NCBI RefSeq assembly: GCF_002027705.1 | Contig: NZ_MBTG01000010.1 | Coordinates: 144,759 to 208,758 of the forward strand | DNA: 64,000 nt | Direction: 5' to 3' | DNA from: Paenibacillus ferrarius | Lineage (GTDB): Bacteria; Bacillota; Bacilli; Paenibacillales; NBRC-103111 | In this document: positions 18,150 through 26,101 of the stretch, one piece after another | How positions within the stretch are numbered: position 1 is the first letter of the stretch | Layout: each line of letters begins with the position of its first letter | Position numbers and translations under genes: made by a program | Notes under the pieces: model-generated | What the model was told of the DNA's origin: nothing | The model's database searches: none | Seen by the model: only the letters and a program-made list of their open reading frames with translations

Positions 18150-18268
18150 CTTATTTCACGCAACGGACAGCATTGTGCGGCAATTATAACGAAGGAGCAA
18201 GAAACTTTACGGATTCTGGAAACGTATAATGATTGAATTGAGAGTTACAGATTGGGGGCGCTGATAAG

Positions 18269-19396
18269 GTGAATCAATTACCTCGAATATTATTGCTTAC
18301 AGCGAGTTATGGTGCAGGCCACTTACTAGCATCCTACGCAATCAAAGAATATTGTCTTCATTATGGACTTGCACACGTGCAAATCATTGACTTAATGAAA
18401 GAGGCGCACCCACTCTTAAATAAAATATCAACAGCCGTGTATATGGGAAGTTTCCATGCTGCAAGATTCGGGATCAACTACTATGGTTGGAGCTATTACT
18501 TAACACAAAAAACAAATCCCAGCAGTCCTGTTCTCGCGGGATTAAATCGCTTAGGAAACAGGCAGCTTGTAAATATTATCAGAAAGGAACAACCTGACGC
18601 GATTATCAATACATTTCCTTATGGTTCGGCACCTGTCGTCGGACATTCGCTAGGAATTCCTACGTTCACGATCATCACCGATTTCTTGATGCACGCAAGA
18701 TGGCTTCATCCAGATATTAACAAATTCTATGTAGCAACAGATGATTTAAAGCAGGATATGATGAATAGAGGGGTCCATAAAGAGCTAATTGAAGTGACAG
18801 GTATACCGATCCGCGAAGCTTTCGAAAGGCATTCCTATCCAAACGAAAACAAGCGAAAAAAAATGATCCTTTTATTAGCAGGTTCACACAGTGAGCATCA
18901 TCTAATATCAGAAATGATACGTAAGCTTTTAGCTTTAAAGGGAAATCATATTACAATTGTATGCGGACGGAATACAAAGCTGGAACAATTTCTGCATCAT
19001 CAATTTGGCGGTGTTTCAGAAATTACAATTTTAGGATTCATCGATCAAATGAATGAATTAATGGCGTCAGCCGCATGTATTATAAGTAAAGCAGGGGGAA
19101 TAACATTAGCAGAATCCCTCGCGCTAAAGATTCCAGTTTTCATATTTCGGCCGTTCGCTGGACAAGAAATGGACAACGCGACTTATTTTTCAAAAAAAGG
19201 CGTTGCATTCATTTCTTATCATATATATGAATTAGTTAACCAGATTCAAGATTATTTATCTAATGATGTCTACGCCTCTCAAATAAAGTCCAGAATGGAA
19301 ATCTTTCATCGAGAAAGAGCTGCTGAACGTATTGTCAAAGACGTTATAAAACATATTCTTGGATACAATAAAAGAATTTCAGCCCCATCTTCATAA
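18269..19396 (+). CDS. MGDG synthase/UgtP-family glycosyltransferase
   Basis: A 375-residue GT-B glycosyltransferase. It opens with LLTASYGAGHLLASYAIKEY, the UDP-glycosyltransferase start typical of the MGDG synthase/UgtP group, and has the sugar-nucleotide region SKAGGITLAESLALKIPVF near residue 275. Relatives add sugar to diacylglycerol, or to N-acetylglucosaminyl lipids as in MurG. The start is a GTG with GGGGG about 12 bases upstream. A polysaccharide deacetylase gene follows after 44 bp, so the pair probably acts on the same envelope glycan or glycolipid. Confidence 0.82.
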   Translation: MNQLPRILLLTASYGAGHLLASYAIKEYCLHYGLAHVQIIDLMKEAHPLLNKISTAVYMGSFHAARFGINYYGWSYYLTQKTNPSSPVLAGLNRLGNRQLVNIIRKEQPDAIINTFPYGSAPVVGHSLGIPTFTIITDFLMHARWLHPDINKFYVATDDLKQDMMNRGVHKELIEVTGIPIREAFERHSYPNENKRKKMILLLAGSHSEHHLISEMIRKLLALKGNHITIVCGRNTKLEQFLHHQFGGVSEITILGFIDQMNELMASAACIISKAGGITLAESLALKIPVFIFRPFAGQEMDNATYFSKKGVAFISYHIYELVNQIQDYLSNDVYASQIKSRMEIFHRERAAERIVKDVIKHILGYNKRISAPSS

Positions 19397-19440
19397 TGAA
19401 TCTGGATGACCATCCTCTTGGGAAAGAGTTGTGATTGGGC

Positions 19441-20769
19441 ATGAGCAAATTGTTCTGGATCATATTTTTACTATTGATGCTCTATACGATTTTACCAACT
19501 ATCCTGATTCGTCTGTTTGGATTATGGATGTACAAAAAGAAAAAGTCTGGCAGCGGGATAGCATTGACATTCGACGATGGTCCCGACCCCGAGTTTACAC
19601 CCATTCTACTAGATCTACTTCAAAAGTATCAGATTAAAGCAACCTTTTTTGTGCTAGGATCCAAAGCGGAGAAATATCCGCAATTAATCAAAAGGATTCA
19701 TCAGGAAGGGCATTTGATTGGGATTCACAATTACGTTCATTGGGCGAATGCATTCATGACCCCTAATAAGGTGAGGAGACAATTAGATTCTTCGGTGAAT
19801 GTGATTGAGAATATCATTGGGATTAAGCCCATCTATTATCGGCCGCCATGGGGAATTATTAATTTATTTGATTTATTGCTGCTCAAACAATTTCGATTGG
19901 TTTTATGGTCTATTATGGTTGGTGATTGGAGAAGTAAAGGGGGAAAAGAACGAATAGAAACCCAATTACTTGCCAAACTAAAAAACAACGATGTCATCGT
20001 GCTTCACGATAGTGGTCAAACTTTTGGAGCTGACAAAAATGCGCCAAAATACATGCTGGCAGCTTTGGACGATTTTTTGGAAATTTGCCAGCATCGCGGG
20101 TATCATTTTTTACGAATCGATACGTATATGCAGCTGAATAATTTGGCGAAGCAGGGACCCGCACCGCTACTGAAAAGATTGATTATTTATTTGTGGCTAA
20201 AATGGGAGCATTTGTTTCACAGGCTTTTTAATATCCATCCCATTGATGTCAACAATCAAATCTTTTATAGCAGGGTGCGCAAATATCACGGTAAAACGAT
20301 CCATTTGGCAAATGGGGAAGTAATTAGTCCTGGAGATAAGGTCGTCGAACTGCATTTCAATAATGAGAAGCTGTCTCAACTGATTGCCGAATCAAACACA
20401 ATGGTTCAACTCGCGGTAAATATGATACGTGATGTACAGCGTTTCCTTCCCAAGATGACGCAGTATCTCCATCGTCACACGGAAGTTAAAGGCATTTACG
20501 GAATAACAATGATTCATCGAGGGTCCAAACAATTAGGCTTTACTGTGGAGGAACTTCCAAAAGGATTATTTAACTATTTTACTCTTATCTATTTAAGAAT
20601 CCTATTATTCGTTCTTCATCCAAACGGTAGACAGCGGATAGATTTGAAAAAAGGATTGCTCTCGCCGCGCATTGTAGCTATTTCGGTGCTTGAGCTTAAA
20701 AGAAGATACTCGGCCGAACCAGAGCTGTTAACGATTTCGGAACCTGTGAGCCACTATCAACGGCAATAG
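19441..20769 (+). CDS. Polysaccharide deacetylase with an extra C-terminal domain
   Basis: A 442-residue membrane-anchored protein: one N-terminal helix (KLFWIIFLLLMLYTILPTI), then a NodB-type deacetylase domain with TFDDGPD (about residue 43), the metal-binding HNYVH (about residue 97), RPPWG and VLHDSG. It removes acetyl groups from an N- or O-acetylated glycan at the cell surface. Residues from about 240 to the end form a second domain that looks like the B. subtilis YkoP region, a tentative match by eye. The ATG at 19441 is preferred over a TTG two codons earlier. It is paired with the upstream glycosyltransferase. Confidence 0.85.
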   Translation: MSKLFWIIFLLLMLYTILPTILIRLFGLWMYKKKKSGSGIALTFDDGPDPEFTPILLDLLQKYQIKATFFVLGSKAEKYPQLIKRIHQEGHLIGIHNYVHWANAFMTPNKVRRQLDSSVNVIENIIGIKPIYYRPPWGIINLFDLLLLKQFRLVLWSIMVGDWRSKGGKERIETQLLAKLKNNDVIVLHDSGQTFGADKNAPKYMLAALDDFLEICQHRGYHFLRIDTYMQLNNLAKQGPAPLLKRLIIYLWLKWEHLFHRLFNIHPIDVNNQIFYSRVRKYHGKTIHLANGEVISPGDKVVELHFNNEKLSQLIAESNTMVQLAVNMIRDVQRFLPKMTQYLHRHTEVKGIYGITMIHRGSKQLGFTVEELPKGLFNYFTLIYLRILLFVLHPNGRQRIDLKKGLLSPRIVAISVLELKRRYSAEPELLTISEPVSHYQRQ

Positions 20770-20783
20770 GCATAACTAGAGAA

Positions 20784-20818
20784 AAGCTGATTGGCGTTAT
20801 CTGCCGATCAGCTTTTTG
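20784..20818. terminator. Bidirectional terminator between convergent genes
   Basis: AAGCTGATTGGC (20784-20795) pairs with GCCGATCAGCTT (20803-20814), with A's before and T's after, between the deacetylase gene and the convergent lipoprotein gene. Confidence 0.8.
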
Positions 20819-20833
20819 ATTTAAGGATTCGAA

Positions 20834-21331
20834 TTAACGTGCCTTTGGAAAAACGCGTTTGACAATCTCGGTAAATTCCTGAAAGAATCCACTGATTGGA
20901 TGGCCTAACTTGACATCTGAGACATATCTGTTAACGCGATCAACAAACTCAGGATTGGTGGAAACATAGACATTCTGAATGTTCGGATCGGCTGCCTTGA
21001 CTTGCTGAGCTATTTGATGCTCCATGTCAGAACTCAGTTGACCTTGATTTGCGTTAATGACTGCAGCGACATAGGCATTTTTTCCGGTAACAAGCACATT
21101 AGCTTGTTTGACCCCGTTTAACTTAATAATCTGATCCGATGCCTGTTTGGCAATTTGAACTCGATTATCAGTATTTGCTGTTGCTAAGGGTGTGATGTGA
21201 TTTTGTTGCATGTGTACGCCTTGCTGCTTGACTTCATTTTTGGCTTTATTCGTACAGCCTGTCGAGACCATTGCAAGAATACCAACGGATATCGCGATTC
21301 CTGTAGTCGCAAGTTTCTTTTTCATGCTCAT
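20834..21331 (-). CDS. YhcN/YlaJ-family sporulation lipoprotein
   Basis: A 165-residue lipoprotein. The signal peptide ends in the lipobox MVSTGC (Cys26). The mature part is a YhcN/YlaJ domain (about residues 55-140) with the GVKQANVLVTGKNAYVAAVI segment typical of this spore-membrane family. Such proteins are made during sporulation and found in the spore; their exact role is not settled. AGGAGGTG precedes the ATG. The gene supports an endospore-forming host. Confidence 0.85.
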   Translation of the reverse strand: MSMKKKLATTGIAISVGILAMVSTGCTNKAKNEVKQQGVHMQQNHITPLATANTDNRVQIAKQASDQIIKLNGVKQANVLVTGKNAYVAAVINANQGQLSSDMEHQIAQQVKAADPNIQNVYVSTNPEFVDRVNRYVSDVKLGHPISGFFQEFTEIVKRVFPKAR

Positions 21332-21543
21332 TAAACGTATTGCACCTCCTAATTAAGATGCTTTTAATATGCACAATATTTAGAAATCCATGTTAGAGTA
21401 AGGGAATATTATTTTGAGTTCGTATAGATAATCGCAATTTCTATATCTTCCCACCCGTGTGTTAAAATGAGGGGTGCTTCGTCTTGGCCGCGCCAATCGC
21501 CTAACCGGGTCATATTCTATTTTTTTATAAGCAGGTGCAGAAC

Positions 21544-23376
21544 ATGAGAAAATCCTCGAAAACTCCGATACACAAGCAGATTGCCGATGTATTCGCAACG
21601 CTGGCTTTCACTTACCGGCAAGTTTTCATTTTTGAGCTTCTATACAAGACACTTACGCTATTCATATTTATTCCGGCGATATCTTACATCTTTCATTGGC
21701 TTCTCCGCTTGGGCGGGTTTGCCGGCGCCACGAATTACGAGCTGCTGCATTTCGTTGTTAGCAGATACGGTTTTTTAAGCATGCTGATTTTGGTTCCAAT
21801 CGCTACGATTCTTATCTTTATGGAGTTTGCGGTTCTGATCATCATTGCCTATTACGGGCAAAACAAACGGAGAATCGGGCTTCTTCCGGCTTTTCTGCAA
21901 TCACTCGCCTATCTCCCTTCGCTTTTCAAATACGGGTTCGTAGGTTGGGCGCTCTACCTGCTTCTCTTTCTCCCATTGAGTTTGAGCCTAGGATCCTCTC
22001 TGCTGCCCTCTTTGGAAATTCCGAATTTCATCTCAGGCGAGCTGTTCAAAACGGGCGGAGGCACGCTTCTCTATATAGGCGTGCTTGCGGTCATAGCTTT
22101 CTTCAACGTTCGGTGGACCTTCCTGCTGCATATGATTGTCATCGAGGGGACAGCCCGCTTCCGGCAAGCCGCCAAAAAGAGTGCAGCCATTCAGAAAAAA
22201 AGTTATATCCGAATGGCTGTGGTGATGCTGAGCGTATTTCTTTTGTTTCTGATCGTCGTGGCTTTGCTGATGGCCTTGATCTTAGGGATTGTGATCTTCG
22301 TTTATTACAGATTGCCTCAACAGACAGAATTGGCTGAAGTCGTGCGATCTGTCGTTTCGAAGAGTGCTGTCATTTCCCTGTACATTGCCTCATTATTCGT
22401 AACGCCGCTTTATATCACCACGCTTACCAAGATGTACACTACTAAAGCGGACCCGAGCCAGGCCGTGCTGCAAATGCCTGACGGTCATGCCAACGAAAAC
22501 CGTTCCTCTCCGAGCTACGGATTACTGCATAAGCATAGAAGCAAGCTGATCATACTCGGACTGATCACCGCCTTTGCGACAGCGCTTGTACTTGTTCCGG
22601 CGATCGGAGATGTCCAGCTTGGCGATAAGAAAGCGACGATTATGGCTCACAGGGGATATACGTCCAAAGGTCCCGAGAATACGATCGAAGCGATTCAAGG
22701 CGCCATTGCGGCCCATGCCGATTATGCGGAAATTGACATTTTGGAAACGAAAGACGGAGAACTCGCGGTTATTCACGACACCAATCTAAAAAGGCTGACA
22801 GGCCGCAATGCGGAAGTTTATGATCTAACGATGGATGAGTTAAGGAAGCTGGAAGTGAAGCAGGGGAATTTAACAGGCCGAATCAGCAGTCTTGCGGAAG
22901 TGATGAACGCGGCTAGAGGACAAATTAAGCTGAATATCGAAGTGAAAACACATGGCAAAGAACATGATTTGGTGAATACCTTCGTGAGGACCATGCGTGA
23001 AAATAATTTCCAGGCCCATTGCGTCGTGCAATCTCTGGATTATGAAATCGTGCAAAAGATCAAAGCCGCGGAGCCTGAGCTTCAGGTCGGATATATTATT
23101 TTCGCCGGCGTTCCTGATATCAAGCGGATTCAGGCCGATTTTGTCGTCATGGAGGAATATATGGTTAACGAATCGGTGGTCGCTTCGGCCAATCAACAGC
23201 ACAAACCGCTCTACGTATGGACGGTGAACGAAAGTGATAGTATGCAACGCTTTTTCAGCATGGGCGTCGACGGCATCATTACGGATTATCCCGAACTTGC
23301 CATTTCTCTTGAAGAAGAACTGCGCAGCGGTTTTATGGCTTCCTTCATGCAATGGCTCAACACCCTGCGGATTTAA
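21544..23376 (+). CDS. Membrane-bound glycerophosphodiester phosphodiesterase
   Basis: A 610-residue protein with a roughly 330-residue membrane domain (about seven to eight helices, glycerophosphodiesterase membrane domain) joined to a cytoplasmic-type GDPD barrel. The catalytic motifs are MAHRGYTSKGPENT (about residue 368), the metal site EIDILETKDGELAVIHD, and LNIEVKTHG. It cleaves glycerophosphodiesters to glycerol 3-phosphate and an alcohol, and could act in lipid or teichoic acid turnover. I take the ATG at 21544 with GCAGGTG before it over the GTG at 21535. Confidence 0.9.
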   Translation: MRKSSKTPIHKQIADVFATLAFTYRQVFIFELLYKTLTLFIFIPAISYIFHWLLRLGGFAGATNYELLHFVVSRYGFLSMLILVPIATILIFMEFAVLIIIAYYGQNKRRIGLLPAFLQSLAYLPSLFKYGFVGWALYLLLFLPLSLSLGSSLLPSLEIPNFISGELFKTGGGTLLYIGVLAVIAFFNVRWTFLLHMIVIEGTARFRQAAKKSAAIQKKSYIRMAVVMLSVFLLFLIVVALLMALILGIVIFVYYRLPQQTELAEVVRSVVSKSAVISLYIASLFVTPLYITTLTKMYTTKADPSQAVLQMPDGHANENRSSPSYGLLHKHRSKLIILGLITAFATALVLVPAIGDVQLGDKKATIMAHRGYTSKGPENTIEAIQGAIAAHADYAEIDILETKDGELAVIHDTNLKRLTGRNAEVYDLTMDELRKLEVKQGNLTGRISSLAEVMNAARGQIKLNIEVKTHGKEHDLVNTFVRTMRENNFQAHCVVQSLDYEIVQKIKAAEPELQVGYIIFAGVPDIKRIQADFVVMEEYMVNESVVASANQQHKPLYVWTVNESDSMQRFFSMGVDGIITDYPELAISLEEELRSGFMASFMQWLNTLRI

Positions 23377-23463
23377 ACGAGGAATGTGACTCAGAGGTCT
23401 GCAGGCAGAAGAAAAATAGGCGATTGACCGCAGTTGTGCGGCTGAAGGGAATGAAGCGCTGCG

Positions 23464-23718
23464 ATGAACTTGAACGAGCATATTATGCTGTGGAACCATG
23501 CTTCAATTAAAATGTTGGATGTACGCTATATACTTCTGGAGCAGGGCGATACATTGCGGGAATACAATCTTCCGGCCAGCACCTTCCTGTGCGCTGTTCG
23601 CGGCCGTGCGAAGATTTGGTTGGATGATTCCATACATAGTGTGAGCAGTGTTCAAATCTTGCACGGTGCCCTTGAAGCGCAACTCGCGTTTATTGTCACA
23701 AGCTTCCTAGGGAAATGA
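23464..23718 (+). pseudogene. N-terminal fragment of an AraC-type regulator
   Basis: Eighty-four residues that look like the sensor (cupin-like) N-terminus of the AraC family found in Paenibacillus, some of which are fused to an iron-siderophore binding domain (HIMLWNHASIKMLDVRYILL, then LPASTFLCAVRGRAKIWLDD and ILHG). The frame stops there, with no HTH or binding domain following in any frame I can see. Either this is a dead fragment or a small free-standing domain; I favour the former. A transcription terminator begins 39 bp downstream. Confidence 0.6.
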
Positions 23719-23756
23719 TGATTTGCGGGTGAGGAAGTTCGAGTATGAATGATAAT

Positions 23757-23797
23757 GGGACGGAGCTGTGTGTATGGACTGCTCCGTCCTATTTTGT
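23757..23797 (+). terminator. Rho-independent terminator
   Basis: GGGACGGAGC (23757-23766) pairs with GCTCCGTCCT (23781-23790), followed by ATTTTGTTT. It closes the glycerophosphodiesterase/AraC-fragment unit. Confidence 0.75.
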
Positions 23798-23911
23798 TTA
23801 GAGTGATCGGCCGCGTTCTTGAGCAAGCATACGACTGGGGTTGCGCAAGAGTTGAGGCTGCTTGTGTGTTGTCTAGTAGAAAACATCTCTGGACCCCGAG
23901 TTTTTTGCAAA

Positions 23912-24090
23912 CCTGCAATTATGCATCTTTTTGTTTGCTGGAGCAGCCTTTCCCCTTAAATGCCTGCAATTGCGCATCTTTTTGAAGCTTTTTTCTGAAT
24001 AAAGGACGGAAAAGCTGAAAATACCTGCACAATTGCAGGTGTTTTCACATTTCAGATGATTTGGAGTAAAAAAGCCTGCATAATCGCAGG
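23912..24090. repeat. Four-box repeat, family A (TGCAGG type), reverse orientation
   Basis: Boxes with the CCTGC core start at 23912, 23963, 24024 and 24075, spaced 51, 61 and 51 bp. The first two read CCTGCAATTATGCATC-like and the last two are hairpin-like, e.g. ACCTGCACAATTGCAGGT. Compared with 37131 and 56993 the order is reversed, so this copy is in the opposite orientation. It ends 18 bp before the stop codon of the DUF2798 gene, which reads toward it. The rest of 23719-24108 holds only the terminator described separately. Confidence 0.85.
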
Positions 24091-24108
24091 AATTCCGATT
24101 CTCAAGCT

Positions 24109-24576
24109 TTATGCGGCTGTGCCGGCAGAGCTTTTCGTTGGATTGGCGATTAGTTTACCCACGATTCGCCCCACCCATTGCGGCAGAAAGAAATTCAACA
24201 CAAAGACGATGATGAAGGCGATGCGCCAAGCCCCCAACCAATGACTTGCAAATTCTGAGGTGAAGCCATGCATGGCAACAGCAGTCAAGACGAAGGACAA
24301 GATACACGTCATGATGAGTGAAATAGTGAATGCATAGACGATTAACTGAGCCTTCTTAAATTGGTTTGCGAAACGACGAACTCTAACCGGAAGGAAAAAG
24401 TTAAGTCCAAACGCAATTACGAAAGCAATGCCCCAGTCTCTCATCCATGCGCTCATGAAATGTGCGATAAATCCGCCCTCGAGTACATAAGTCATGATAC
24501 CAGACATGATGAACGTTAACACGATCGACATCGTGGAAATGAAAGTAAGCTGACGATACTTAGCATGAATTCTCAT
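24109..24576 (-). CDS. DUF2798 family membrane protein, internally duplicated
   Basis: A 155-residue protein with four membrane helices in two homologous halves, each ending in a similar signature: DWGIAFVIAFGLNFFLPVRVRR and WRIAFIIVFVLNFFLPQWVG. This is two DUF2798 units in one chain. The function is unknown. The ATG at 24576 has AAGGAG ten bases before it; a longer frame reaching 24645 would cover a strong palindrome and is unlikely. It is probably controlled through the inverted repeat upstream. Confidence 0.75.
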   Translation of the reverse strand: MRIHAKYRQLTFISTMSIVLTFIMSGIMTYVLEGGFIAHFMSAWMRDWGIAFVIAFGLNFFLPVRVRRFANQFKKAQLIVYAFTISLIMTCILSFVLTAVAMHGFTSEFASHWLGAWRIAFIIVFVLNFFLPQWVGRIVGKLIANPTKSSAGTAA

Positions 24577-25008
24577 TTTGATAAACTCCTTAGTGGTTGA
24601 ATATGTTCTGGAAATTAATATAACCTGTTTCGCGACAATAATCAAGTGACAAATTTACATATTTGTCACTTGATCACTTAAAAAAAACCATTAGTCACTC
24701 TCCGTTCGATTATGTTCCGCATATATATACTGCGAAGTCACCATCTGCTCTCCAAGAAACGTGAGTTCATATCTCTACAATAGAATAACAGGATTACTCA
24801 ATCATTTGGCTAATCTAAATTATGGGATATTATGATATTATAGGAATAAATATGACGAAAGAGTGAGTTTAGTTCTGCGATAGATGTATATGGAAAGAAT
24901 GACCAGCTTCCAGAAAGTGAATGGCGGTTCTCAGCAGGTGATGGACCCTAACTCCGAACTTGGACAAGCAGAAAAATTATATAACTCTATATGTAGGAGG
25001 GGTTTTTT
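24577..25008. other. Divergent intergenic region
   Basis: AT-rich DNA between the DUF2798 gene and a small + strand gene. Apart from the 34-bp inverted repeat at 24641-24674 and the TAGGAGGGG site before 25009, I see no gene, RNA or repeat in it. Confidence 0.5.
24641..24674. promoter_or_regulatory. Perfect 14-bp inverted repeat, likely operator
   Basis: ATCAAGTGACAAAT and ATTTGTCACTTGAT are perfect inverted arms separated by TTACAT. The element lies 65 bp upstream of the DUF2798 start, where a promoter would be expected. The symmetry fits a dimeric repressor such as TetR or MarR type. No T tract follows in the - direction, so a terminator is less likely. Confidence 0.6.
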
Positions 25009-25305
25009 ATGAAGAACGAGATTGCTAAAGAAGTACTGACCGAATTCGAACGCTTGTCTGATGATGATAAAAATTCACTATCAACTGCACTCGAGCATCA
25101 CTACGGCAAACAAGTAAGATTCTTAATAGACGAATTATCCAAAATGGACCAAAAGGATTTGCAAAATATTAAATCAATCATTGGTGGAATGATAATTACG
25201 AGGGAGTATGCGGCAGATATTCAAAATGTCCATGCCAGTTTAAAAGATAGAGATTTGCCTTCTAGAATATCATTTGGAATCATTGGAGGGAACGATTTCC
25301 ACTGA
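25009..25305 (+). CDS. Conserved-looking small acidic protein, function unknown
   Basis: A 98-residue soluble, helix-rich protein (KNEIAKEVLTEFERLSDDD at the start) that I do not recognise. A very good ribosome binding site (TAGGAGGGG) and a terminator right after the stop show that it is a real single-gene unit. No signal peptide or membrane helix is visible. Confidence 0.65.
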   Translation: MKNEIAKEVLTEFERLSDDDKNSLSTALEHHYGKQVRFLIDELSKMDQKDLQNIKSIIGGMIITREYAADIQNVHASLKDRDLPSRISFGIIGGNDFH

Positions 25306-25321
25306 AAAAAAGCTAGAAAGA

Positions 25322-25351
25322 GGCCCACATATACGATATGTGGGTCTTTTA
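25322..25351 (+). terminator. Rho-independent terminator
   Basis: CCCACATAT (25324-25332) and ATATGTGGG (25336-25344) form a tight stem followed by TCTTTT, 18 bp after the small gene's stop. Confidence 0.8.
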
Positions 25352-25423
25352 TGCATGAACATTGAATAAAATTATTATTACAGGCAACAATTTCTAATAA
25401 CATAGTAAAGAAGGTGGACCCGA

Positions 25424-25963
25424 ATGAAAGATAAGAGACGAGAAGATGCATGGATAGAGAATCATGATATAACTTTAGCCAAAACAGTTATTAGTCATAT
25501 CAAAAATGGCAGTACGCAGCTTGCAGCATTTGAAGAATCAGCGAGTAGAATGAATCGGACTGTGGCGGCTTGTGGGTTCCGATGGAATAAAGAATTGCGC
25601 AAACAATACGAAGCTGAGATAAACGATGCTAAATTGTATCGGATTAAACAAAAACAGCAAAAAAGAGACGTTCATCCAACTGTCTCTGCAGTTCGAGCAC
25701 TGGATGATGAGGGTACTTCAATCAAATATGATGAAGCTTTCAGACAAATCATTCAGATTGCGAAGGATCAAGCGTTTAAGTTTGAGCAGTTAATTCAAGA
25801 GAATTCGAAGCTCAGGATTGAAATAAACGATTTGAAAAATCAAAAGACTCATAACTTTGACTCCAATAAATCGAACGAAGATGTTGCGGCAGAGGATCTC
25901 CAAACGTTTCTGAAAATCATGAATAGAGCAAGAAGTTTAACATCTTTAAATTTGAATATTTGA
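25424..25963 (+). CDS. rsfA: RsfA-family prespore transcription regulator
   Basis: A 179-residue protein with the N-terminal Myb/SANT-like DNA-binding domain of the RsfA family (REDAWIENHDITLAKTVISH, then a second helix pair with RTVAACGFRWNKELR), a basic linker and a C-terminal coiled coil (about residues 120-150). RsfA tunes sigma-F-dependent transcription in the forespore of Bacillus. It stands alone, between two terminators. Confidence 0.82.
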   Translation: MKDKRREDAWIENHDITLAKTVISHIKNGSTQLAAFEESASRMNRTVAACGFRWNKELRKQYEAEINDAKLYRIKQKQQKRDVHPTVSAVRALDDEGTSIKYDEAFRQIIQIAKDQAFKFEQLIQENSKLRIEINDLKNQKTHNFDSNKSNEDVAAEDLQTFLKIMNRARSLTSLNLNI

Positions 25964-25970
25964 TTCAGAC

Positions 25971-26016
25971 GACTGCAATCACTCTTCCTTCTGGGGTGAA
26001 TGCAGTCTTTTTATTT
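25971..26016 (+). terminator. Rho-independent terminator
   Basis: GACTGCAATCACTC (25971-25984) pairs imperfectly with GGGTGAATGCAGTC (25994-26007), followed by a T-rich run, just after the rsfA stop. Confidence 0.75.
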
Positions 26017-26101
26017 TGGAAGAGTATATATTCCGCGAATTGGATAAAAATACGTAGACGGAAATGAATGGAAGTCGGCAAGGTTAGGAGGCATTAGCGA
26101 C

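Noticed and set aside
17969..18236. Short + strand frames between the aldo/keto reductase and the glycosyltransferase
   Set aside because: They cross a terminator and a repeat copy, lack ribosome binding sites and resemble nothing.
22870..23499. 209-residue - strand frame opposite the glycerophosphodiesterase gene
   Set aside because: It is a shadow of the catalytic domain on the other strand, with no homology and no start site.
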